Part shown: in pieces, positions 8,009 through 15,090 of the stretch
Numbering within the stretch: the first letter of the stretch is position 1
How the letters are laid out: each line of letters begins with the position of its first letter
Assembly: GCF_013141725.1 (NCBI RefSeq)
Contig: NZ_WHNZ01000079.1
Coordinates: 1 to 64,000 of the forward strand
Source: Paenibacillus planticolens
GTDB lineage: Bacteria; Bacillota; Bacilli; Paenibacillales; NBRC-103111
Length of the DNA: 64,000 bases
Reading direction: 5' to 3'
Position numbers and translations under genes: made by a program
Notes under the pieces: generated by a model
What the model was told of the DNA's origin: nothing
What the model saw: the letters and a program-made list of their open reading frames with translations, nothing else
Database searches by the model: none

Positions 8009-10429
8009 TTAGATAAGCTCAACGACTTCGTACAGGTCGCGCTGAATTTCCCGGCTTTCGATCGCTTGTTTCCAAGGGTCCTTCGTCACGGAAAGCGCTT
8101 GGTTCATTCTGTCGCATAATGGTTTGCGCTCTTCCTCATTCTGAACGACATCACGGATATGCTCGATGCCCAAACGGTGCACCCATTCGCTTGTGCGCTC
8201 GCCGTATTTACCGGTTTCGCGGTAATACTGCAGATAGGCTTCGGCATATTCGATAATTTCTTGCTCTGTTTTCACCGTTGTTAAGAGGTCGCCAACGCGT
8301 ACCTTCACACCGCCGTTTCCTCCGGCATACAGCTCCCAACCGCCATCTACGGATACAACGCCTAAATCCTTAATACCGGATTCCGCACAGTTCCGCGGAC
8401 ATCCCGATACAGCCAGCTTCACCTTGGCCGGTGTGTTCAAACGCTCAAAACGCTTCTCCAGCTCGATGCCCACCGCCATGGAATCGCCCGTACCGAACCG
8501 GCAAAATGTTTCGCCGACGCATGTTTTGACAGTACGCAGCGCCTTACCGTACGCATAGCCCGAGGGCATATCGAGCGCTTCCCACATCGCCGTAAGGTCT
8601 TCCTTTTTCACGCCGAGCAAGTCAAGACGTTGTCCCCCGGTAAACTTCACGGTCGGGACCTTGAATTGCTCCGCTACTTCGGCAATCCGCTTCAATTCGG
8701 TCGGATTCGTTACGCCGCCATAGATTCGCGGAACTACCGAGTAGGTGCCGTCCTTTTGAATATTCGCATGCATCCGCTCGTTAACGAAGCGCGAAGTGCT
8801 GTCGTCTATATAGGTTTCAGGACTTACCATTCCTAAATAGTAGTTGAGCGCAGGACGGCATTTGGAACAGCCCTCTTCATTTTTCCAACTGAGCACACTC
8901 ATGACTTCGCGTACATGCGACAAGCCTTTTTCCCGAATAGCCTCAACAACTTCATCCCTCGTATAGTCCGTGCAAGAGCAAATCGACTCTTTTACAGCGT
9001 TTTTATCGTAAGAGGACCCAAGCGTGAAAGCTAACAGATCGCTGACAAGCGGTTTGCAGCCGCCGCAAGAACGGGAAGCCGTCGTGCAGTTTTTCACCTC
9101 ATCTACGGAGGTTAAACCTTGCTCTTTAATCGCGGAACAGATCGTTCCTTTGGTTACGCCGTTGCATCCGCAAATAATCGCATCGTCCTTCATATCGGCG
9201 ACACCGGAAGCCGCACCGCCTCCACCCTCTGCATCCGTCAAAATCGAAGTCTTAGCCATGCCGCTGACATCCGTTTCTTCGCGAATCATTTGCATAAGCC
9301 TCGTGCCGTCCGCCGTATCTCCAAAGAGCACCGCGCCGACGATTTTGTTTTCCTTAATCACGACTTTCTTGTACACACCGGTGAACTCATCGTGAATGCG
9401 TATCGCTTTCGTTCCTTCTTCGTCCCCGAATTTCCCGCCTGAGAATACGTCAACACCGGATACTTTCAGCTTCGTATAGAGAACGGAGCCTTCATAAGGA
9501 CCCGTTTCCACGCCTGCCAAATGCTTCGCTAACACAGCGCCCTGTTCATAGAGCGGCGCTACAAGACCGTATGCAATGCCACGGTGCATCGCACATTCCC
9601 CAACCGCATACACATTGGGAACACTCGTTTGCAAATAATCATTTACAATAATGCCGGGATTACACTCTAGGCCGGAACTTTTGGCCAGCGCTACATTCGG
9701 GCGAATGCCTACCGCCATGACGATCAGATCGGCTTCAGCCACTGTGCCGTCTTTGAATTTCAAACCAGTAACTCGTTTATGACCGATGATTTCTGCGGAT
9801 TGCTTCTCCAGTAAGAAGTTAATCCCTTGCTCTTCCAGAGCTGCTTGCAGCATTTTGGACGCTGTGTAATCCAATTGACGCTCCATGATCGCGTCGCCGA
9901 TATGAACAACATCCACTTTCATTCCTAAGTTCAAGAAGCCTCTCGCTGCTTCCAATCCGAGCAAGCCGCCGCCGATGACGATTGCTTTTTTGTATTTTTT
10001 TGCGGATTCAATCATGATTTCACAATCACGGATGGTCCGATAGGCCATAACCCCCTCTTTGTCCGCGCCAGGTAGTGGAATCATAAAAGGATTGGACCCT
10101 GTTGCCAAAATCAATTTATCGTAGGAAACCGTTACCCCTTTATCGCTCGTTACGGTTTGAGCCGTTGTATCGATTTCCGTTACCGTTTGGTTTGTATGGA
10201 GTGTAATCTTATTGTTTGCGTACCATTCATAAGGATGGATGACGATATCCTCGACTTTGGAATCTCCCGAAAGTACGTAGGATAGCAAAATCCGGTTATA
10301 ATTCGGATGAGGCTCTGTACCAAAAATCGTTACTTCATATTTATCAGGAGCAAGTTTAAGCAAATGTTCAACCGCGTTAACACCCGCCATCCCATTTCCG
10401 ACTAAAACCAGCTTTTCTTTTGGAGTCAT
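8009..10429 (-). CDS. nirB: Assimilatory nitrite reductase large subunit (NirB)
   Basis: Cytoplasmic NAD(P)H nitrite reductase of 806 residues. In order: FAD/NAD-binding oxidoreductase half (GNGMAG near residue 11, second dinucleotide site GGGLLGLEAA), two BFD-like [2Fe-2S] regions (CGCNGVTKGTIC ... CGGCKP, then CSCTDYTRDEV ... CSKCRP), the ferredoxin-like half domain, and the siroheme/[4Fe-4S] site with C-x5-C (CVGETFC) and C-x3-C (CPRNC). All expected ligands are present and the length is typical. ATG 10429 follows AAGGAAG. It lies 16 bases after narK and 23 before nirD, so one transcript is likely. Confidence 0.95.
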   Translation of the reverse strand: MTPKEKLVLVGNGMAGVNAVEHLLKLAPDKYEVTIFGTEPHPNYNRILLSYVLSGDSKVEDIVIHPYEWYANNKITLHTNQTVTEIDTTAQTVTSDKGVTVSYDKLILATGSNPFMIPLPGADKEGVMAYRTIRDCEIMIESAKKYKKAIVIGGGLLGLEAARGFLNLGMKVDVVHIGDAIMERQLDYTASKMLQAALEEQGINFLLEKQSAEIIGHKRVTGLKFKDGTVAEADLIVMAVGIRPNVALAKSSGLECNPGIIVNDYLQTSVPNVYAVGECAMHRGIAYGLVAPLYEQGAVLAKHLAGVETGPYEGSVLYTKLKVSGVDVFSGGKFGDEEGTKAIRIHDEFTGVYKKVVIKENKIVGAVLFGDTADGTRLMQMIREETDVSGMAKTSILTDAEGGGGAASGVADMKDDAIICGCNGVTKGTICSAIKEQGLTSVDEVKNCTTASRSCGGCKPLVSDLLAFTLGSSYDKNAVKESICSCTDYTRDEVVEAIREKGLSHVREVMSVLSWKNEEGCSKCRPALNYYLGMVSPETYIDDSTSRFVNERMHANIQKDGTYSVVPRIYGGVTNPTELKRIAEVAEQFKVPTVKFTGGQRLDLLGVKKEDLTAMWEALDMPSGYAYGKALRTVKTCVGETFCRFGTGDSMAVGIELEKRFERLNTPAKVKLAVSGCPRNCAESGIKDLGVVSVDGGWELYAGGNGGVKVRVGDLLTTVKTEQEIIEYAEAYLQYYRETGKYGERTSEWVHRLGIEHIRDVVQNEEERKPLCDRMNQALSVTKDPWKQAIESREIQRDLYEVVELI

Positions 10430-10445
10430 AGTATCATCTTCCTTT

Positions 10446-11672
10446 CTAAATAACCGTCGGAGTCATTTTCACTTTGCCGCCCTCGCCAATCCAACTGCGC
10501 TTCCACTCCCTCTGGACAACCGCGATTATAATGATGCAGCATGCCGCAATGGCGCTCAAAATGAGGAAGCCCGGCGCGAAAGAACCTGTCGCTAACTTCA
10601 CATTCCCCAAAATTTTAGGCAAGAAATAACCGCCCAGTCCGCCTGCTGCGCCAACAATTCCGGTTACAACGCCGATTTCCGCTTTGAACCGCTGCGGCAC
10701 CAGTTGGAACACCGAACCATTGCCCATGCCAAAAGCCATCATGGCAACAAATAACAAGACCGTTGTCACAGGGAGTGCCGGAAGCGTAGAAATCCCCGCC
10801 ATCATCAAGGCGACAACCCCATATAACCCCATCAGCATCCGAATACCGCCGACTTTATCGGCCAGCCAACCGCCTACCGGTCGGAAGAAGCTTCCGCCAA
10901 TCACGCATAGGGTTGTAAAATCAGCTGCGCGAACCGGCGAGAGGCCGTACTGCGTATTGAAGAAGATTGTTAAATAGGTCGACATCCCGACGAAACCGCC
11001 GAACGTTACGCTATATAAAATACAGAACAGCCAGGAGTCCTTTTGTTTCAAAACTTTGCCGTATTCAGCCATTGTTTTGGGCGCCGGTTTATTTGGGCTG
11101 TCTTTCGCCAATAGACTGAAAATAACCAAAGTCGCTGCGATCGGAATCATCGCAATACCGAATACGACGTGCCAATCGCCATAATGCTGGGCAAGCCGGT
11201 TAGCAAAGAGCGTTGCGAAGATGGTTCCGCTGTTCCCCGCTCCGGCGATTCCCATCGCCAAGCCTTGATATTGCGGCGGGTACCAAGAGCTTGCAAGCGG
11301 CAGTGCGGCGGCAAAGCTTGCTCCGGCAATACCGAGCATCAACGCCACGAAGTACATGTCACCCATGGTGTCGGCGAACTGCCATCCCCAGAATAAAGGA
11401 ACCAAGGTTAGCGTCAATCCGATTTGTCCGGTGAGCTTCGGACCGATCTTATCGGTCAGAACGCCAAGCACCAGCCGAAGCACCGCTCCGCCTAATGTAG
11501 GCAGGGCAACAAGATTTGCTTTTTCGGCGGCATTTAGATGAAAATCATTAGCCAGAATGACCGCCAGCGGTCCTAACAGCACCCAAACCATGAAGCTCAT
11601 GTCAAAATACAAGAATGCACTGAACAAGGACCCTTTGTGTCCGACTTGCAAAAAACTTTTCCGATCAACCAT
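10446..11672 (-). CDS. narK: Nitrate/nitrite MFS transporter (NarK/NasA family)
   Basis: 408-residue major facilitator protein with about twelve hydrophobic segments. The nitrate-porter signatures GxxGNSG (AGAGNSGTIFATLFANR) and the second-half glycine-rich GIVGAAGGLGGYFLP are clear. It should import nitrate, or exchange nitrate and nitrite, at the cytoplasmic membrane for the downstream NirBD reductase. ATG 11672 follows AGAGGAAAG. It is the first gene of the operon and is preceded by a ~270-base leader with two terminators. No nitrate reductase gene is in this window, so it is presumably elsewhere. Confidence 0.92.
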   Translation of the reverse strand: MVDRKSFLQVGHKGSLFSAFLYFDMSFMVWVLLGPLAVILANDFHLNAAEKANLVALPTLGGAVLRLVLGVLTDKIGPKLTGQIGLTLTLVPLFWGWQFADTMGDMYFVALMLGIAGASFAAALPLASSWYPPQYQGLAMGIAGAGNSGTIFATLFANRLAQHYGDWHVVFGIAMIPIAATLVIFSLLAKDSPNKPAPKTMAEYGKVLKQKDSWLFCILYSVTFGGFVGMSTYLTIFFNTQYGLSPVRAADFTTLCVIGGSFFRPVGGWLADKVGGIRMLMGLYGVVALMMAGISTLPALPVTTVLLFVAMMAFGMGNGSVFQLVPQRFKAEIGVVTGIVGAAGGLGGYFLPKILGNVKLATGSFAPGFLILSAIAACCIIIIAVVQREWKRSWIGEGGKVKMTPTVI

Positions 11673-11753
11673 GATCTTTCCTCTCCCTTTGTGAGGCTCG
11701 TCGCCTTCTTTTTGTTCCTACCCTTACTTGCATTAGCGTTTATACTACCATGG

Positions 11754-11801
11754 AAAAAGGCCGACAAACATACCCCTTCCTACGTTGGGATGTTATCGGC
11801 C
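11754..11801 (-). terminator. Second leader terminator of the narK operon
   Basis: Minus strand: GGCCGATAACA (11791-11801) pairs with TGTTTGTCGGCC (11759-11770), followed by TTTTT at 11754-11758. It lies about 80 bases before narK. Confidence 0.75.
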
Positions 11802-11835
11802 TCTTCGCCACTGCTGCCACATCTTCGTGAACAGC
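11798..11835 (-). promoter_or_regulatory. Second dual-hexaloop element (ANTAR-type variant) in the narK leader
   Basis: Stem-loop 1: CAC-GAAGAT-GTG (11818-11829), extended by GCTG/CAGC arms to 11813-11835. Stem-loop 2: GGC-GAAGAG-GCC (11798-11809), whose 3' arm is the start of the following terminator stem. The layout is that of ANTAR targets, but loop position 1 is G rather than the usual A; position 4 is G as expected. Confidence 0.5.
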
Positions 11836-11860
11836 ATGTTAAATAAGACTAAGTAAACGT

Positions 11861-11899
11861 AAAAAGCCTATCCGGTTACGTATTTGTAAGAGGATAGGC
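11861..11899 (-). terminator. First leader terminator of the narK operon
   Basis: Minus strand: GCCTATCC (11892-11899) pairs with GGATAGGC (11866-11873) over an 18-base loop and is followed by TTTTT (11861-11865). Confidence 0.85.
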
Positions 11900-11933
11900 G
11901 CCATTGCCTGAGTTTGTGGCACATCATTGTGCC
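11896..11933 (-). promoter_or_regulatory. ANTAR dual-hexaloop antiterminator target, first copy
   Basis: Stem-loop P1: GGCAC-AATGAT-GTGCC (11918-11933). Stem-loop P2: AGGC-AATGGC-GCCT (11896-11909). Both loops are six bases with A at position 1 and G at position 4, the conserved pattern of ANTAR RNA targets. The 3' arm of P2 (GCCT) is also the first part of the terminator stem, so P2 and the terminator are mutually exclusive. An ANTAR protein gene is the divergent neighbour. Confidence 0.85.
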
Positions 11934-11946
11934 GATTTCTAGTTTG

Positions 11947-11975
11947 ATTATAGTACGGCTTTAGATCCGCGTCAA
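11947..11975 (-). promoter_or_regulatory. Promoter of the narK-nirB-nirD operon
   Basis: TTGACG (11970-11975) and TATAAT (11947-11952) with exactly 17 bases between. The predicted transcript starts near 11940, just before the first hexaloop. Confidence 0.88.
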
Positions 11976-11986
11976 TAAACATGACA
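11970..11986 (-). promoter_or_regulatory. Possible TnrA-like nitrogen box
   Basis: TGTCATGTTTATTGACG matches TGTNA-N7-TNACA except for the last base. It overlaps the -35 element, which is not the usual activator position, so the call is weak. Confidence 0.28.
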
Positions 11987-12021
11987 CAAAATATTTTCAA
12001 CCGGCAGTTTCTCCTACTATA

Positions 12022-12051
12022 TCGACAAAATTCAAGTGCATATGCTATAGT
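12022..12051 (+). promoter_or_regulatory. Candidate promoter of the ANTAR regulator gene
   Basis: TCGACA (12022-12027), 18 bases, then an extended -10 TGC-TATAGT (12043-12051). A second TATAAT at 12059-12064 has no good -35. Confidence 0.45.
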
Positions 12052-12133
12052 TGTGCCGTATAATCATTCATCCACCCATTAAACCTAACATAAAGTTGCC
12101 ATGAGATAAAAGCTTAACGATGGAGGTATACCC

Positions 12134-12781
12134 ATGTTGCAATCATTTTTACTGATCGATGAGTTAAAGCAAACTCGCTCAGCTACCTCCTCGTCATCTG
12201 CCATCGAGATGAGCTATTCAAATCGTACCCATGGACCCTTCCCTGACGAAGTGTTGAAAGATTTGGGCTTTCGCATCTATGCGGCATCTACAGTAAAAGA
12301 AATTTCCTTTATCATTCCTAAGGTCGATGCTGTATTATTAAGTGTAAACCCGGGCCAAGTGGAGGCATGGCGCACTTGTGTGCTGGCTCAGCGCAGCCTC
12401 CCCCTCTTTTGGTGGTGCGATGTGCACACTTTTCCTTCTAACGAATGCAAAATGGATGCAGGTATAGATGGTTTAATCGGTTCAACGATGAGTCCGCTTG
12501 AAATTCACTGCGCACTGCTTCTGGGCGTGAATCACTATTTCAGGCGCACGGAGTGGCAGCAGGAACGCGAACAGCTCCTCTCCAAGCTGGAGGAACGCAA
12601 ATGGGTCGATCAAGCCAAGCGGATCTTATGCGAGATTAAAGGTATTTCCGAAGCGGAAGCCTACGATTTTTTGCGAAAACAAGCCATGAATGAGCGAAAA
12701 CGCATGGCAGATGTCGCTACCTCCATCGTCAAGGTGTACCAAATACTACAAGATCAGAATCAAGGAGGCCGGAAACGATGA
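12134..12781 (+). CDS. nasR: ANTAR-domain transcription antiterminator of nitrate assimilation
   Basis: 215-residue regulator. The N-terminal ~135 residues look like a degenerate receiver/sensor domain without an obvious acidic phosphorylation pocket. A coiled linker (QEREQLLSKLEE) leads into an ANTAR domain at about 148-203 (AKRILCEIKGISEAEAY, then the RKRMADVATSIV tail), which binds paired hexaloop RNA hairpins and prevents terminators from forming. ATG 12134 follows GGAGG. The divergent narK leader carries just such hairpins and terminators, so nitrate- or nitrite-dependent antitermination is the likely role. The stop overlaps the next start by 4 bases. The symbol is by functional analogy to Klebsiella NasR, not proven orthology. 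Confidence 0.85.
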   Translation: MLQSFLLIDELKQTRSATSSSSAIEMSYSNRTHGPFPDEVLKDLGFRIYAASTVKEISFIIPKVDAVLLSVNPGQVEAWRTCVLAQRSLPLFWWCDVHTFPSNECKMDAGIDGLIGSTMSPLEIHCALLLGVNHYFRRTEWQQEREQLLSKLEERKWVDQAKRILCEIKGISEAEAYDFLRKQAMNERKRMADVATSIVKVYQILQDQNQGGRKR

Positions 12782-13809
12782 TATCTTTACTAAAAGAAGT
12801 TGGCCGCGGCAAACGCGGAGCAAGAGATCTCTCGTATGAAGAGGCTTCCCAAGCAGCCGAGCTCATGCTGACAGGCGGCGCTACACAGGCTCAAATGGGG
12901 GCATTTCTAGTAGCCGAACGGATCAAAATGGAATCGCCGGATGAGATTAAAGCCTTTATCGATGCGCTGCGTAAACGCACTGTTTCTTATCCGATTCCCG
13001 GCAATATGGACTGCGCCGGACCTTACGACGGACGCTCACGTACGTTCATCGCGACCTTGCCGACCGCATTCGTGCTTGCGGCTTGCGGTCTTCCTGCTGC
13101 GCTGCACGGCAGTCCGAGCATGCCTCCCAAATGGGGCATCACATTGACGGATGTGCTGGATGCTCTTGGCGTGCCCGTGCTTACGACAGCGCGCGAAGCG
13201 CTGATTTCCGCTGCGGCACGAACAGGCTTCCTGTTCACGCCGACGGAAAGCTGGTGCGCTCCGCTCGGAGAGCTGCGCGAACTCCGCATGGAGCTGGGCC
13301 TGCGGACCGTATTTAACACCGCCGAGAAGCTGCTTCGTTTCACGGAAGCCCCTTTCATGGCTATCGGCGTGTTTCATGGCACGGTATTCGAGAAAATTAC
13401 GAATTTGCTTATCGAACTGGGCATCTCTCGCGGTATCGTCGTGCAGGGGATGGAAGGATCGGAAGACCTCTCCGTCGACAAACGCACGCGGACTTACGTC
13501 ATTCAAGAAGGCTCCAGCGAATTGTTCATTGTAGATCCTGAAATTTATGAATTGATGGTCGAAGTGCCTGAAGTTGAATGGACCGCCAAGCTGCAAGGTG
13601 AAACGGCCTTGGCCGTCCTGCGCGGAGAAGCTGAACTCCCTTACTTGAACATGGTGCTGCTCAACAGCGCCGTGCGGCTCTGGGTTTCCGGGAAAGCGGG
13701 GTCCATTGAAGAAGGTATCTACATGGCCCGTCACGCCATTGAGCAAGGGACCGCCCTTCAGAAATATACCGAGTGGACCGAGGCGATTAAGCCAGTATCC
13801 GCTACTTAA
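12778..13809 (+). CDS. TrpD-like (glycosyltransferase family 3) protein without the usual PRPP motif
   Basis: 343 residues with the overall anthranilate phosphoribosyltransferase layout: helical N-terminal domain (YEEASQAAELMLTGGATQAQMGAFL), then the alpha/beta domain. The family GTGGD motif that binds PRPP is replaced by GPYDG near residue 83, and the NRSVSSK loop is replaced by SPSMPPK. It is therefore probably not a tryptophan enzyme; TrpD2/YbiB-type relatives are nucleic-acid binders. It starts inside the last codons of the ANTAR gene (ATGA overlap), so the two are translationally coupled. A role in nitrate control or signal sensing is inferred from this pairing only. Confidence 0.75.
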   Translation: MISLLKEVGRGKRGARDLSYEEASQAAELMLTGGATQAQMGAFLVAERIKMESPDEIKAFIDALRKRTVSYPIPGNMDCAGPYDGRSRTFIATLPTAFVLAACGLPAALHGSPSMPPKWGITLTDVLDALGVPVLTTAREALISAAARTGFLFTPTESWCAPLGELRELRMELGLRTVFNTAEKLLRFTEAPFMAIGVFHGTVFEKITNLLIELGISRGIVVQGMEGSEDLSVDKRTRTYVIQEGSSELFIVDPEIYELMVEVPEVEWTAKLQGETALAVLRGEAELPYLNMVLLNSAVRLWVSGKAGSIEEGIYMARHAIEQGTALQKYTEWTEAIKPVSAT

Positions 13810-13843
13810 ACATCTCGCACTCCAATCCGAGCAATAAGAATTA

Positions 13844-14048
13844 GGCGAAGGAAAATAGCTGGAAAATCTCCCGCTAAATCGCTCGAAAGATGACCTAACA
13901 GGAAAATAAAAGGAAAACCTCCCGTTAATTTGACCGGATTCAGAGAATTCTCATGAACTCGGCGCAAATAGAGGGAGGTTTTCCTGCTAAACGGGTCTGA
14001 CAAGCTTCTGCAGTCGAATTAGAGGGAATTTCCCCCCTTATTTTGACC
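13844..14048 (+). repeat. Dispersed ~205-bp intergenic repeat, copy A
   Basis: This stretch matches the reverse complement of 32025-32229 along its whole length at roughly 75-80% identity by eye, with shared blocks such as CTGACAAGCTTCTGCAGTC and CTCCCGTTAATTTGACC. It contains several short inverted words (GGAAAA ... CTCCC / GGGAG ... TTTTCC) and could fold. No transposase or clear terminal repeat is present. Confidence 0.8.
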
Positions 14049-14161
14049 ACAGTAGCATAACTTATAGGACAGTCTCTTCGCATTATTTCACGAAATCCGC
14101 TACCTGCTTCACCATGCCTTCAACGGAAATCACGCCGCAGGCTGAGGCCTTTTGCATTATT
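14049..14161. other. Gene-free spacer
   Basis: No ribosome-bound ORF is seen. The phrase GCATTATTTCAC occurs twice (near 14078 and 14154), and the bases between them read on the minus strand as a 24-codon frame resembling the end of a protein. This could be a remnant of duplicated coding DNA; support is weak. Confidence 0.4.
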
Positions 14162-14947
14162 TCACTTCCCGATAAACTGTTCCGTGAACATTTTACCGCA
14201 GGGTCCTCCATTTACGATACCGACCCCAATGTGTGTGTAATCTTTGCTTAATATATTCGCTTTGTGGCCAGGTGAATTCATCAGCGCTTCATGGGCCGCT
14301 TGCACGGATTGATTGCATGCGATGTTTTCTCCTGCTGCGTTATAGGTGATGCCGAATTTTTCCATCATTTGAAAGGGTGAGCCATACGTCGGCGAATCAT
14401 GAGAGAAATATTTATTGTCGACCATATCCTGGCTTTTGAGTCTTGCCGTTTTGGTCAGTTCTGCATCGGCAGCAAGCGGAGCTAGTCCAGCAGCAGCGCG
14501 CGCCTTATTCACCAAATCCAACATTTGCTGTTCCTCTACCGTTAATCCCGTTGTCGGCGGGACTTGAGGGGATGGTAGCGGTTCAGGCTGCGACGGCGAC
14601 GGTTCGGATGGCGGTGGGGTCGGTGCCGGCGGTGGAACCGGTTTTTTAGGAATTTTCAAGTTCCCATACGCCCATAGAATGGACTGAAGCGTTTGATCAT
14701 CGACGTTTCCGGTAACCGGAAGGCCGTATCTGCTTTGAAATGCTTTAACACCCGATTGTGTTTGGTTGCCATAGTAACCTGTAATGGGTCCGCTATAGTA
14801 TCCCAGAGATTTCAGCATCCCCTGAACCGCATATACATCCGGCCCCTTAGCCCCTTTTCCAAAAGCATAGGCAGTCGTTGAAGTTGAGCAAAACAAGGCG
14901 ATACAGATTAGTAGGATCCAGACATGCTTTTTCCTGCCATGAAACAT
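14162..14947 (-). CDS. Secreted CAP-domain protein with N-terminal peptidoglycan-binding domain
   Basis: 261 residues. Signal peptide 1-28, then a PG_binding_1 unit at ~33-92 (GPDVYAVQGMLKSLGYY ... GVKAFQSRYGLPVTG), a Pro-rich linker (~98-130) and a YkwD-type CAP/SCP domain at ~137-258 (MLDLVNKARAAAGL, SHDSP, AGENIA, LMNSPGHKANIL, HIGVGI). CAP proteins of this type sit in the wall of spore-formers; their biochemical role is not settled. ATG 14947 follows GGGAG. A small hairpin (14984-15000, TCGCCC/GGGCGA) lies in the leader. The gene is single, 143 bases upstream from the end of the cohesin-SLH gene. Confidence 0.9.
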   Translation of the reverse strand: MFHGRKKHVWILLICIALFCSTSTTAYAFGKGAKGPDVYAVQGMLKSLGYYSGPITGYYGNQTQSGVKAFQSRYGLPVTGNVDDQTLQSILWAYGNLKIPKKPVPPPAPTPPPSEPSPSQPEPLPSPQVPPTTGLTVEEQQMLDLVNKARAAAGLAPLAADAELTKTARLKSQDMVDNKYFSHDSPTYGSPFQMMEKFGITYNAAGENIACNQSVQAAHEALMNSPGHKANILSKDYTHIGVGIVNGGPCGKMFTEQFIGK

Positions 14948-15090
14948 GCGTTAACGTTCACTCCCTGTCGTCGTCAGTATCATTCGCCCGACATGGGCGA
15001 TAGCCCTTAGAGTGACCTATTTTTTGGATTTTATCCATTTTTGTGAAAAGAAGACCAGTTTCCGGTGCAGCGAAAACCAGTCATTTAACA

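Noticed and set aside
13806..14003. 65-codon minus-strand frame, similar to a 68-codon frame at 32070-32276
   Set aside because: Both are carried by the dispersed repeat. Protein identity (about 59%) is lower than DNA identity (about 75-80% by eye), the reverse of what purifying selection on a peptide would give.
14078..14163. 24-codon minus-strand frame between copies of GCATTATTTCAC
   Set aside because: It looks like the end of a protein rather than a gene, with no ribosome site and no recognisable family. Kept only as a possible remnant.
14948..15030. Riboswitch-like structure upstream of the CAP-domain gene
   Set aside because: Only one simple hairpin (TCGCCC/GGGCGA) can be seen. It does not match the cyclic-di-GMP, cyclic-di-AMP or other consensus cores I know.
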